Shown here: positions 27,124 through 35,961 of the stretch, in pieces
Layout of the letters: each line of letters begins with the position of its first letter
How positions within the stretch are numbered: the stretch's first letter is position 1
DNA from: Natrialba hulunbeirensis JCM 10989
GTDB taxonomy: Archaea > Halobacteriota > Halobacteria > Halobacteriales > Natrialbaceae
Length of the DNA stretch: 64,000 nt
Assembly (NCBI RefSeq): GCF_000337575.1
Contig: NZ_AOIM01000038.1
Span: 29,807 to 93,806, forward strand
Direction of reading: 5' to 3'
The notes under the pieces: model-generated
What the model saw: only the letters and a program-made list of their open reading frames with translations
What the model was told of the DNA's origin: nothing
Databases searched by the model: none
Translations under genes and position numbers: made by a program

Positions 27124-27576
27124 ATGACTGAGTCACTTATTGACGCGATTCGAACGCGTGTGCGTGCATTGCTCTCGACGAGTCGGTTCAGTCAGTTTGC
27201 CAGCGTTGGATTCGTTGGTGCGACGGTCGACAACGTCGGACTCATTGCGCTGGTCGAACTGGTTAGCCTGAACCCGGTGTTTGCGAAGGTCATCTCCTGG
27301 GAGCTCTCGATTGTGGTGATCTTCATTTTGAACGAGTACTGGACATTCGCCAGCCACGGTAAGATGAGTGCGTGGGCGTTCGGTCGGCGATTTCTGCGGT
27401 CCAACGCGGTCCGATTCGGTGGGTTTCTGGTAACGCTGACGGTACTTGCAGTGTTGGTTAACTGGTACGACGTCAACTACGTTATCGCGAATCTGGTTGG
27501 AATTGGGATCGGCTTCTTCGTGAACTACACCTGTGAGAGCCTATACACGTGGAAGGTACACCGAGACGGGCGGTAG
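27124..27576 (+). CDS. GtrA-family membrane protein
   Basis: The 150-residue protein has four transmembrane helices and the GtrA core: RFSQFASVGFVGATVDN, the ILNEYWTFA segment in helix 3, and the NYTCESLYTWK end. GtrA proteins help flip undecaprenyl- or dolichol-linked sugars across the membrane. No sugar-transferase gene is adjacent, so substrate and partner are unknown. Confidence 0.88.
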   Translation: MTESLIDAIRTRVRALLSTSRFSQFASVGFVGATVDNVGLIALVELVSLNPVFAKVISWELSIVVIFILNEYWTFASHGKMSAWAFGRRFLRSNAVRFGGFLVTLTVLAVLVNWYDVNYVIANLVGIGIGFFVNYTCESLYTWKVHRDGR

Positions 27577-27636
27577 AAACCCGCACACGGCGTCCGAATC
27601 ACAACCCTTAACTAGCACACCGGGTTACGATATGGT

Positions 27637-27711
27637 AGCGGGATGGGATAGCCAGGAGATTCCGGCGGGCTCATAACCCGCAGACCGGTAGTTCAAATCT
27701 ACCTCCCGCTA
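27637..27711 (+). tRNA. Initiator tRNA-Met (CAT)
   Basis: The 75-nt sequence has acceptor AGCGGGA/TCCCGCT with discriminator A. The anticodon arm is GCGGG-CTCATAA-CCCGC, anticodon CAT. Three G-C pairs next to the loop and an A1-U72 end mark it as the initiator rather than elongator tRNA. No CCA is encoded. Confidence 0.93.
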
Positions 27712-27847
27712 CTTTTCAGGGATTCAATAACGAACGACGAACAGTGTGAGGAGTGAGTCTGAATCCCTGTAAATACAACGAGTAGATCTGAAGTAGGCCA
27801 CGAGCGACCGCAGGGAGCGAAGTGGACGTAGTTCAAATCTACCTCCC
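27688..27847. repeat. Direct repeat of tRNA-Met 3' end
   Basis: A 20-mer of the T arm and acceptor (start GTAGTTCAAATCTACC) at 27688-27707 recurs perfectly at 27828-27847, 140 bp downstream. A 10-bp inverted repeat CAGGGATTCA/TGAATCCCTG (27717-27726, 27760-27769) lies between. It looks like an integration scar of a lost element; SNJ2-type pleolipoviruses use tRNA-Met sites. No gene is visible in the 277 bp between the tRNA and 27989. Confidence 0.65.
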
Positions 27848-27988
27848 TACGTTCCAGTGATAACATGTTTGTGAGTCACAACCGGATCCCCCCGAATCCT
27901 GTACTGACTCACTGATGGTTCGTCCAGCATCTCTGCACGGACGACACAAACCAGACACTAGAAGTAGACTCCCTTCCCAGATAGCGAC

Positions 27989-28405
27989 ATGACACAGGAG
28001 TCCCGTCGGCTCCTCCGCACCGCCGATGCGCTGGTCTCTGCACTGTTCATCACCGCCGTCGTAGCCGTGATCGGACTCGTCGTCTCGGCAGTCCGCGGCG
28101 GCAACTGGACAACAGTCCGTGAAGCAATGTTCGTCATCGGCATCCTCCTCCTGACGTTTGGCACCATCCTCACCCGACCTGGCGTCCGCCCACGAATCAA
28201 ACGCGAACTGGAAGATGACGACGACGAAGCACGACCTCAACTCGAGTCCGATGCAGAGACGCCGACGTCACACCAGAAGCGTCTGGCAGCACTACTGAAC
28301 AGTTCGAACCCGCTTACGGAGTCCGAGCGACTTTCGCGCGGCGTTCGGTTCTTGCTCGCAGGTGGACTGGTGCTCGTGGTGACGTTTGGGACGGAGTACT
28401 GGTAG
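27989..28405 (+). CDS. Small membrane protein with split helices (DUF7555-like)
   Basis: The 138-residue product has two transmembrane helices (about 13-34 and 46-62), an acidic charged loop (KRELEDDDDEARP), an amphipathic helix and a third hydrophobic helix at 118-135. I associate it with haloarchaeal DUF7555 proteins of unknown role, from memory. A protein of the same layout is encoded at 43759-44202, so one sits at each side of the transporter cluster. Gap 28406-28640 holds no supported gene. Confidence 0.55.
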   Translation: MTQESRRLLRTADALVSALFITAVVAVIGLVVSAVRGGNWTTVREAMFVIGILLLTFGTILTRPGVRPRIKRELEDDDDEARPQLESDAETPTSHQKRLAALLNSSNPLTESERLSRGVRFLLAGGLVLVVTFGTEYW

Positions 28406-28640
28406 CAGACGGACGCACCACGGAGAACCGAATCACTACCGCAAGCTACGTGGTGAGTGTATAGAAGCGACGGGGGACGTCTGGACTGCGTCTCGAGAGA
28501 CAGTGGAGCGCAATAGAATACAGCGAGCGACGGTTTCTAACTGGAATGTTACCCTGGACAGGCTCTCGTCTACAAAACAAACGATCAAAGTAACCTACCG
28601 GACGGAGTGATGCCGATTCGTCGGATTCGGCCCGATTCGG

Positions 28641-29999
28641 TCAGTCCGATCGAACCGTCTGCTCGAGATCCGTCGGCGGCAGTTCGTTCTCGATGCGAAG
28701 GCAGGACGCGGTCTGTCCGGACGCCGTCTGCTCGAGTACGGGCGACTGGGTCTCACACGGTGTCGCGAACGCAGTGGCGAGTGAGTCGCGAGCCTCGTCT
28801 TCGTTGCCAGTCACGATGTTCTCGATAGCCGACTCGAGAACGGCTTCGGCCTGCGGGTCCGAAAGCGGCTTCGGAATATCGAACTCGTCGCGCAGTCGGA
28901 CCTTCGTCTCGGCGGTCGTCACCTCCTCGGTCGTTTCGTACTCGTCGACTTCGGTGAGGAGCATCTCGCGGATCGCCTCGACGTTGAGTGCGCCGTCGTC
29001 TAGTTTCTGCCGGAAATCCATCACACGTCGCCAGGTTTGCTGGTCGAACTCGTAGCCCTCTGGCTGGATCACTTCGGGACACCGCGTGTGGAACCGACAA
29101 CCCGACGGCGGATTCGACGGGCTCGGCACGTCGCCGGTGAGTTCGACACCCATACCACGGTCGTTCGGATCGGCAGTCGGGATCGAGGCCAGCAGCGCCC
29201 GCGTGTAGGGGTGTTGTGGATTCGCGAAGACCTCGTCCGTCCGTCCGAGTTCGACGATTTCACCGAGGTACATGACGGCGACGCGGTCACAGATCTGACG
29301 AATAACAGCCAGGTTGTGGCTGATGATCAGGATACTGAGTCCGAAGTTCGCTTGGAGGTCGTTCATCAGTGACAGAATCTCGGACTGGATCGAGACATCG
29401 AGCGCCGAGACCGGCTCGTCCGCGATGATCATGTCAGGGTTCATCGAGAGTGCCCGCGCGAGACCGACGCGCTGTTTCTGCCCACCGCTCAGTTCGTGTG
29501 GGTAGCGGTCGGCATCCGACGCGGAGAGCCCAACTCGTTCTAACAGGTCGGCGACGATCTCGTTTCGACGGCCCTTGTCAGTCAGCCCCTGTACCGTCAG
29601 CGGCTCGGCGATTGCATCACCGATACTCATCCGGGGGTCGAAACTCGACTCCGGATCCTGGAAGATCATCTGGACGCGGCGTCTAAACGCCTTCATCTCC
29701 TCGCTGTCGTACTCCGTGATATCCTCGCCATCGAACTGAACGGTCCCCTCGGTTGGCTCTTCGAGTCGGATGAGCGAGCTCGCGGCGGTGGATTTCCCAC
29801 AGCCACTTTCGCCGACGATACCGACCGTCTCGCCAGGATAGACATCGAAATCGATCCCGTCGACGGCACGAACACGGCCAACTTCCTTCGAGAGAATGCC
29901 CTCCGTGATCGGGTAGTGTTTCTTCAGGTTCTGCACGGAGAGCAACGGTTCGTCGCTCTCGCTGCTGCCACGACGGCGGTCGGCCGCTCGATTACTCAC
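28641..29999 (-). CDS. Oligopeptide ABC transporter ATPase (OppF/DppF type)
   Basis: The 452-residue ATPase has Walker [13 protein letters not shown] signature LSGGQKQR and Walker [13 protein letters not shown]. The OppF-type end includes the Cys-rich SGCRFHTRCPEV. A C-terminal extension of about 150 residues, full of charged helices (DFRQKLDDGALNVEAIRE), goes beyond the normal length of about 320. It powers peptide import with the neighbouring genes. GTG 29999 is chosen because it overlaps the upstream gene by 8 nt; the ATG far upstream would overlap far more. Confidence 0.88.
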   Translation of the reverse strand: MSNRAADRRRGSSESDEPLLSVQNLKKHYPITEGILSKEVGRVRAVDGIDFDVYPGETVGIVGESGCGKSTAASSLIRLEEPTEGTVQFDGEDITEYDSEEMKAFRRRVQMIFQDPESSFDPRMSIGDAIAEPLTVQGLTDKGRRNEIVADLLERVGLSASDADRYPHELSGGQKQRVGLARALSMNPDMIIADEPVSALDVSIQSEILSLMNDLQANFGLSILIISHNLAVIRQICDRVAVMYLGEIVELGRTDEVFANPQHPYTRALLASIPTADPNDRGMGVELTGDVPSPSNPPSGCRFHTRCPEVIQPEGYEFDQQTWRRVMDFRQKLDDGALNVEAIREMLLTEVDEYETTEEVTTAETKVRLRDEFDIPKPLSDPQAEAVLESAIENIVTGNEDEARDSLATAFATPCETQSPVLEQTASGQTASCLRIENELPPTDLEQTVRSD

Positions 30000-31320
30000 G
30001 TCGACCACCTCCGGTTGTCCGCTCCTGTTTCCCACTCTCATCCGTCCCGCCATCGGTCCGACCGGTTCGCTGCGTCCCACTCTCGCTCGCAGTGTCGCCA
30101 CCGACCCGCTCGAGTACCGACGGATCGTCGGCGGTCTGGTAGTGGACACACGACACCTCGTGTCCGTCGCCCGCAGCGGACTCGAAGGCCGGCTGTGCGC
30201 CGGTTCGACACTCCTCGATCGCGTACGGACACCGGTCTGCGAACCGACAGCCCTCGGGCGGATCGATCGGGTCCGGGAGCGAACCGGGGATACCGCCCAG
30301 GGAACCGTGGCCCGGCAGGCACTCGAGTAGCGCCTTCGTGTAGGGATGGGACGGCGAGTCGAAGACGTCGTAGACGCTGCCTCGTTCCATCACTTTGCCG
30401 GCGTACATGACGACGACGCGGTCTGCGATTTCGGCGACGACGCCGAGGTCGTGGGTGATGAAGATGATGCCCATTTCGAACTCCTCCTGGAGGTCGCGCA
30501 GGAGTCTGAGAATCTGGGCCTGAATGGTGACGTCGAGTGCCGTCGTCGGCTCGTCGGCGATGAGCAGGTCGGGCTGGCACGCGAGCGCCATCGCGATCAT
30601 CACGCGCTGTTTCATGCCGCCGGAGAGTTCGTGTGGGTAGTCATCCAGACGGGCGCTGGCCTCGGGGATACCAACGCGGCTGAGGAGGTCGACGGCCTCC
30701 TCGCGGGCGTCGTCTTTCTCGACGTCCTGGTGGAGTTGGATCGCCTCGATGAGCTGCCAGCCGACCGTGTAGACGGGATTGAGCGCACCCTGTGGGTTCT
30801 GGAAGATGTGGCTGATGCGTGCGCCACGGATATCGGTAAGCTCTTCCTCGGAGCGGGCGGCCAGATCGTCGCCGTCGAAGACGACGGAGCCGTCTGCGAT
30901 CGAGCCGGGCGGACTTTTGAACAGTTGCGTGATCGATTCGCTCGTTACTGTCTTGCCGGAGCCGCTTTCGCCGACGATGCAGACGGTTTCGCCAGGGTGG
31001 ACGGTGAAGTCGATGCCATCGACTGCCTGTACTTGCCCATCGTCGGTGTCGAACACCGTTCGCAGGTTGTCGACGGTGAGCAGCGGGTCGCCGCGTCTGC
31101 TGTCAGTGCGGGCTTTCGTAGTGGTGTTCATGGTCGACTCGTTGGGGGTGCTCGTTGTAGATGTGGAGTTAGGGTGGGTTGATTCTGGTTCTGGTTCCGG
31201 TTCTGGTTCCGGTTCCGGTTCCGATCCTGAACCAGATACGCTGTCGTCTTCGTGGCCACTCTCGTTCCCACTGCCGCGGTCAGGACTCGGCGAGGACGGC
31301 GGTGTCGGTGCCGGCGTCAT
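29992..31320 (-). CDS. Oligopeptide ABC transporter ATPase (OppD/DppD type)
   Basis: The 442-residue ATPase shows [19 protein letters not shown] and [12 protein letters not shown] with the DppD-type end [14 protein letters not shown]. Its N-terminus up to about residue 65 is low complexity (Ser/Pro, then alternating Pro-Glu from the GGTTCC-like repeat). That region is unlikely to be part of the folded ATPase; an in-frame ATG at 31131 (residue 64) may be the true start. The annotated ATG overlaps the permease stop (ATGA). Second ATPase of the importer. Confidence 0.85.
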   Translation of the reverse strand: MTPAPTPPSSPSPDRGSGNESGHEDDSVSGSGSEPEPEPEPEPEPESTHPNSTSTTSTPNESTMNTTTKARTDSRRGDPLLTVDNLRTVFDTDDGQVQAVDGIDFTVHPGETVCIVGESGSGKTVTSESITQLFKSPPGSIADGSVVFDGDDLAARSEEELTDIRGARISHIFQNPQGALNPVYTVGWQLIEAIQLHQDVEKDDAREEAVDLLSRVGIPEASARLDDYPHELSGGMKQRVMIAMALACQPDLLIADEPTTALDVTIQAQILRLLRDLQEEFEMGIIFITHDLGVVAEIADRVVVMYAGKVMERGSVYDVFDSPSHPYTKALLECLPGHGSLGGIPGSLPDPIDPPEGCRFADRCPYAIEECRTGAQPAFESAAGDGHEVSCVHYQTADDPSVLERVGGDTASESGTQRTGRTDGGTDESGKQERTTGGGRRE

Positions 31321-32516
31321 TCGCCGCTCCCCTCCGAACGTGGATCGAGTGCGTCACGGAGCGCGTCGCCGATGAAGTTGAACGCGAGGATCGTGAAGAA
31401 CAGGAAGACCCCCGGAATCGTCGAGATCCACCAGGCGTACTGCAGGTCGTCTCGACCGGACGCGATGACCTCGCCCCACGATGGGACCGTCGGGTCACCG
31501 AGACCGAGGAACGCCAGGCTCGCCTCGAAGAGGATGAGTCCGGGGATCAACAGCGTCACCGCAGTGATGACGCTGTTCGAGACGTTCGGCAAGAGGTGGC
31601 GACGCATCGTCCAGTAACTACTGGCACCCGCGTTCTTCGCGGCGAGGACGTACTCCTCTTCGCGGCGCTGGAGTGCCTCACTCCGAACAATACGGGCAAT
31701 TCCGCCCCACCCGAGCAGGCCGAAGATCACGATCATGCTGAACAGGCTGCCACCGTAGAGGTAGACGACCATCAGGTACAGGAAGAACGTCGGGAACGTG
31801 ATCTGGATGTCGACGTAGCGCATGAGCACGGCGTCGATCCAGCCGCCGAAGTAGGCGGCACTCACGCCGACGATCGCCGCGATCGTGATCGTAATCATCG
31901 CAGCGATCAGGCCGACTTGCATACTGACCTCCATCCCGTAGATGACCGAGACCAGGATATCTTTCCCTTCGTGGGTCGTTCCGAGTGGGTGCGCCCAGGT
32001 CCCATGACAGCGGCCACCCGAGACCTCTCCGGCACACTCGACCGGCATCCACTCTTCGACCGACATGAACACCGGCGGCTGGTAGGCGTTACTGGGGTTG
32101 ACCGTCGGTCGATCCAGGAACCGCGGTCCAATCGACCCAATGACGAAGATAATCCCCAAGTATATCAGGCTGATAACGGCCGCCTTGTTCTTGCGGAACT
32201 GCCGCCAGTAGTACCTCGTCATCCGCTTGTTCTCGTACAGCGGCACGACGACGAAACACAGGATCGACAGCAACGTCAGAATGTACAGCCAGTCGAGTGC
32301 CTGCAGGTTGACACCGAGCGTGCCGATAGTATCGGTTCCCGGCGTCTTGATGACGTAATCGTAGATGACACCGGCGGCAAAGACGGTGTAAATGCTTGCA
32401 ATGATGATCGCCTTGAGTGACAGCGATCGATGTGCGTCGTCGACTTGTTCCCAGTCGACATCTTCGAACGTCTCTCGACTCCCGGCCGAGCCGTGTGTGT
32501 CAGTATCGACCGACAT
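31317..32516 (-). CDS. Oligopeptide ABC permease (DppC type)
   Basis: The 399-residue membrane protein has an N-terminal soluble part and six helices. The inner-membrane signature EALQRREEEYVLAAKNAGAS falls in the coupling helix EAA loop, and the protein ends GDALRDALDPR as DppC does. It forms the channel with the DppB partner. Its start overlaps the DppB stop (TGATG). Confidence 0.92.
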   Translation of the reverse strand: MSVDTDTHGSAGSRETFEDVDWEQVDDAHRSLSLKAIIIASIYTVFAAGVIYDYVIKTPGTDTIGTLGVNLQALDWLYILTLLSILCFVVVPLYENKRMTRYYWRQFRKNKAAVISLIYLGIIFVIGSIGPRFLDRPTVNPSNAYQPPVFMSVEEWMPVECAGEVSGGRCHGTWAHPLGTTHEGKDILVSVIYGMEVSMQVGLIAAMITITIAAIVGVSAAYFGGWIDAVLMRYVDIQITFPTFFLYLMVVYLYGGSLFSMIVIFGLLGWGGIARIVRSEALQRREEEYVLAAKNAGASSYWTMRRHLLPNVSNSVITAVTLLIPGLILFEASLAFLGLGDPTVPSWGEVIASGRDDLQYAWWISTIPGVFLFFTILAFNFIGDALRDALDPRSEGSGE

Positions 32517-33490
32517 CAGGAATCACCGTAATCGATCCGTGGGTCGAGCACTGTGTAGGCGACGTCCTGTGCCAGGTTTCCGATAATCGTCAGGAACGCC
32601 GGTAACAGGACTGTCCCCATCACCAGCGGTGTATCCTGATTGATGATCGCCCGGAAACTGAGCATCCCCAGTCCCGGAATGCCGTAGACGACTTCGATCA
32701 GATACGACGACACCAGGATAATTCCCAGCAAGTCACCGACGAGGATCGTTGCGAGGGGAACCGACGCCGGCCGGAAGATGTGACGCGTCAGGATCCGCCG
32801 CCCCTCGACACCCTTGGCCTTCGCCGTTTTGACGAACTCAGCCTCGACGTACTCGAGTGCCTCCGCGCGAGAGTAGCGCATCAGACTCGCGATCGAACTC
32901 AGTGTGAGCACGATAATTGGTAGTATGAGCTGTTGAGCGTTCTCCAAGGAGAACACGGCAACGCTCGTGTCGAACAGGATCGGCACCCAGCCAAGCATCA
33001 CCCCGAAGATCACGAGCAGGATGATCGCGAACCAGAAGTCCGGAATGCTCAGCCCGAAGAAGGCGAAGAACGTCGCCGCGTAGTCACTCCGGGTGTACTG
33101 GTTGGTCGCGGAGTAGAGGCCGATAGCAATGCCCAGAACTGTCGAGATGATAACGGAGGGAACCCCGTACATCATCGAATACGGTATTGCATCAGCTATC
33201 GCTGTTGTGACTGGTTGTGCGCGTGTCTCAGACCATCCCCAGTCGAGCGAGAGCATGTTCCCCATGAAGTCGACGTACTGAACGTGAATCGGCTGGTCGT
33301 ATCCGTAGTAGCTCTCGTATGCCTCCCCAATTTCGCTCGGATCATCACCGGCCTGTGCGGCCTGGAACTGGAGTTCGGCAAGCTGTGTATCCGGCGTAAA
33401 GTACAGGAGCATAAACGTCAGCGTCAGGACGATCAGTGACGCGACGACTGCCCAGGCAACTCGACGCAGAATATAGGTTGTCATGCTCAT
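32516..33490 (-). CDS. Oligopeptide ABC permease (DppB type)
   Basis: The 324-residue permease opens MTTYILRRVAWAVVASLIVL and carries six helices. The EAA loop EALEYVEAEFVKTAKAKGVEG and the usual end VAYTVLDPRIDYG follow. It pairs with the DppC protein in the membrane. Confidence 0.93.
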   Translation of the reverse strand: MSMTTYILRRVAWAVVASLIVLTLTFMLLYFTPDTQLAELQFQAAQAGDDPSEIGEAYESYYGYDQPIHVQYVDFMGNMLSLDWGWSETRAQPVTTAIADAIPYSMMYGVPSVIISTVLGIAIGLYSATNQYTRSDYAATFFAFFGLSIPDFWFAIILLVIFGVMLGWVPILFDTSVAVFSLENAQQLILPIIVLTLSSIASLMRYSRAEALEYVEAEFVKTAKAKGVEGRRILTRHIFRPASVPLATILVGDLLGIILVSSYLIEVVYGIPGLGMLSFRAIINQDTPLVMGTVLLPAFLTIIGNLAQDVAYTVLDPRIDYGDS

Positions 33491-33556
33491 GCGCCATCAC
33501 CACTGCATTCCAATAAGAGTATGAAAGGTAGCAACACGGTTGAATTTCGGTTTCAG

Positions 33557-33580
33557 TCTCGTTCTCGTTCTCGTTCTCGG
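33557..33580. repeat. 6-bp tandem repeat
   Basis: TCTCGT is repeated three times and ends TCTCGG in the 138-bp gap between the permease and binding-protein genes. It is short-repeat low complexity with no evident function. Confidence 0.65.
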
Positions 33581-33628
33581 TTACGGTAGGGTTGATACTA
33601 TCGCCGAATCGAGTGTCGGTCAGCGAGG

Positions 33629-35449
33629 TTATGCTTCGTCGAACGCCCAGGTGTGGCGGTCCCACGCCTGACCGAACTCCTCTTCGGGTCCATCGACGTA
33701 TCCCTGGTACCCGATGATGTCGTCACCCATGGCGACGAAGTTAACCGGCTGATCCTCACTCAGAATACCGAAGATTTCTGCGAGTGTCTCCTGGCGCTCG
33801 CTCTGGTCTGCACTGGTTCGGACAGTGCTAAACAGCGACGCCATGTCGGCATCCGGAACGTAGCCGAAGTAGTTCGTCGGTGCTTGTTCCGTCCAGAACG
33901 CGTCGGTTGCGGCCGGCGTTCGTGGATAGGTGTTGAAGTTGATCCCGTACATGAGGTCCCAATCCTCTTCGCTCGCGGAGCCATCGCGTGGGCCGTCGTT
34001 GTTCGGGCCACCAGTCCACGGCTGGTCGTCCTCGTCGCCCTGCCAGGAGTTTTGCACGTAGTTCGGGATCATCTGGTCGAACGTCACGGAATCGAACTCA
34101 ACCTCGATACCGAGGTCGCTCAACTCGTCGCCCATGAACTCGGCCGTGGTTGCCGTCGTTTCGGTCCCGCGCGAGTAGACCATCGTCAGCGTGACTTGTT
34201 CGCCGTCTGGGTCGAGCAGCGTTCCGTCGCTGTCGTAACCGTAGCCCGAACTCAGGTTCTCCTCGAGAAGGTCCCGTGCGGCGTCTGGATCGTAGCTATC
34301 CCCTTCGCCGAACTGGGTCACTTCGGATTCATCGTACCACTCCGACCACTCTGGCTGGAACGTGTGTGCGACCTCTGCGTAGCCACGGAGGATGTTCTCC
34401 GTAATCTCGACCTTGTCGATCGCCATCGAGAGCGCCTGCCGAACCTCGCGCGTGCGAAGTTCTTCCCAGCCGTTCATCCGCTGGTTGTACGCCATGATAG
34501 TCAGGTACGAGTACGGAACTTCCATGACGTCGACGTCCGGTCGGCCCTCGAACTGCTCGACACGAGTCGACGGAATATTGGTCTCTTCGATCTCGCCCTG
34601 TCCGAGCGCACTCATCCGGGTGCTGTCCTCGTCGATCGCCTGATAGGAAAATTCCGTAAAGCTTGGCGCGTTCTGCCAGGCCTCGACCTGCTCGTCGCTG
34701 ATGTAGTCCGGGAAGTCGTCAGCGTCGAGTTCGTTCATGTAGTAGTCGTCGTTCCTGACGGCGACGAACTCGGAGTCGCGGTCCCAGCGTTCGAACGTGT
34801 ATGCACCGAGGTTGCCGGCGTAGGCCAGTTCTTGCACTTCGTCGTCCTGATCGAGACCCTCACCGTCCTGTGCGTCGACATACGGTTCGAGCAGCCCCTG
34901 TGGCATACAGTACGATCCCCAGAGGTCCGGCTCGAACGGCCAGTCGGCGTTCGGGTTCTCGAGTTCGATCTGGAACTCGAGTTCACCGGTTTCTTCGACG
35001 TGCGTTCCGTCCCAGTTACCGGCGGCTTCGGAGAGCGCCCAGTTGCCTTCTCCCTGGTGAACTTCCTGGATCATGTAGACCCAGTCGGAAGCGGTCATTT
35101 GACCGTAGTCACCGCCCCACTGGAGGTTGTCTCGGAGGGTTGCGACGTACACCTGCGCATCACCGGTGTCTTCAACGTCCATCCACAGTGGGAAAATCTG
35201 GTCGTCGGAGGTAACCGTGTATGCGCTGTCCATCACCAGCGCGAGCCGGTTGTTCGTGTTGTTGTCGGACACCTGAATGAAGTTCATCGATTCGGCGTCC
35301 GTCCCGTCGGCGACAGTGTAGGTATCGTCTGTTTCCTCGTCGTCGCTCCCCAGACAGCCAGCAGCCCCAATCACACCCGCTGCAGTGAGTCCCTGAAGGA
35401 CACGGCGTCGGTTGATACCAGTTCGGTATCGCTTGTTATTCTCCACCAT
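33629..35449 (-). CDS. Tat-exported lipoprotein, peptide-binding protein
   Basis: The 606-residue protein is a family 5 solute-binding protein. It has a twin-arginine signal (RRRVLQG at 14-20) and lipobox GAAGC with C32 as the lipid-linked residue, so it is anchored outside the membrane. The typical SBP5 pattern, EEVRQALSMAIDK-like (REVRQALSMAIDKVEI), marks the ligand-binding hinge. It delivers peptides to the DppBC channel encoded downstream. A TATA box 23-30 nt before its ATG indicates a leaderless transcript that leads the five-gene operon. Confidence 0.9.
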   Translation of the reverse strand: MVENNKRYRTGINRRRVLQGLTAAGVIGAAGCLGSDDEETDDTYTVADGTDAESMNFIQVSDNNTNNRLALVMDSAYTVTSDDQIFPLWMDVEDTGDAQVYVATLRDNLQWGGDYGQMTASDWVYMIQEVHQGEGNWALSEAAGNWDGTHVEETGELEFQIELENPNADWPFEPDLWGSYCMPQGLLEPYVDAQDGEGLDQDDEVQELAYAGNLGAYTFERWDRDSEFVAVRNDDYYMNELDADDFPDYISDEQVEAWQNAPSFTEFSYQAIDEDSTRMSALGQGEIEETNIPSTRVEQFEGRPDVDVMEVPYSYLTIMAYNQRMNGWEELRTREVRQALSMAIDKVEITENILRGYAEVAHTFQPEWSEWYDESEVTQFGEGDSYDPDAARDLLEENLSSGYGYDSDGTLLDPDGEQVTLTMVYSRGTETTATTAEFMGDELSDLGIEVEFDSVTFDQMIPNYVQNSWQGDEDDQPWTGGPNNDGPRDGSASEEDWDLMYGINFNTYPRTPAATDAFWTEQAPTNYFGYVPDADMASLFSTVRTSADQSERQETLAEIFGILSEDQPVNFVAMGDDIIGYQGYVDGPEEEFGQAWDRHTWAFDEA

Positions 35450-35471
35450 GAAACCACGGTATTAGCACAAG

Positions 35472-35479
35472 TATAAATA
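35472..35479 (-). promoter_or_regulatory. TATA box of leftward transporter operon
   Basis: TATTTATA on the minus strand lies 23-30 nt upstream of the ATG at 35449, ideal for a leaderless message. Confidence 0.6.
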
Positions 35480-35858
35480 GGTTGTTGTTCCTGGTTCAAC
35501 AAGATATTGTCAGGGAGGCCGTACCCAGTGTTTGCCCAATGCCTGTTCCGTAATATGGGATTGACACCAGTGTCTGTCCGGATATCAGTAGATGCACTGG
35601 AATAAACAGACAATGTGTTGTGATTGGGGTCGTCCCGTAATCGAGCTGTTTATAAGTTCCTGCTGGCCAGCAACTGCGTTGTATCACCAACGCATGCGTC
35701 AGGGACGGCTCGTACCGGGAAACTGGTTAAACAGTGTCTAACTGTAACGACTGATAATTGTGGTAGTTATCTAACTCGAAAACCGTCTATATCCGTGGTC
35801 TGCCCTTCCTACAGCGTCTCTTTTCTGAGAAACAGATGTTACCACTGTCCAGAGTGTA

Positions 35859-35896
35859 TTGTATACAATTGTCACACAATACGAGATTGTGTACAA
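35859..35896. promoter_or_regulatory. Twin palindromic operator, TTGTRTACAA
   Basis: TTGTATACAA (35859-35868) and TTGTGTACAA (35887-35896) are palindromes 28 bp apart centre to centre, and the first sits in the perfect 12-mer ATTGTATACAAT. A nested inverted repeat ACACAAT/ATTGTGT spans 35874-35892. They lie about 30-70 bp before the rightward TATA-like box, so they suit a dimeric regulator that tunes the second transporter operon. Confidence 0.5.
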
Positions 35897-35961
35897 GTAA
35901 TGGTAGCACACCGGATCCAAAACAAAAATTTATGGGACATGAGTGTCTCGTCTCACTCGAA

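Larger units (their letters stand above)
35450..35961. other. 512-bp divergent control region of two transporter operons
   Basis: The region separates the two binding-protein genes and contains no supported gene. It holds a leftward TATA box (35472-35479), a rightward TTTATAAG at 35649-35656, a perfect 12-bp palindrome TGCTGGCCAGCA (35661-35672), two TTGTRTACAA palindromes and an AT-rich box (AAAAATTTATGG) about 30-35 nt before ATG 35962. The two directions thus have separate promoters, with the palindromes nearer the rightward one. Confidence 0.6.

Noticed and set aside
27828..27847. A second tRNA-Met gene
   Set aside because: Only the last 20 bases of the T arm and acceptor are repeated; no D arm, anticodon arm or 5' acceptor is present.
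28386..28610. A 74-residue frame between the DUF7555-like gene and the importer ATPase
   Set aside because: It overlaps the real gene's end and has no coding-like residue pattern.
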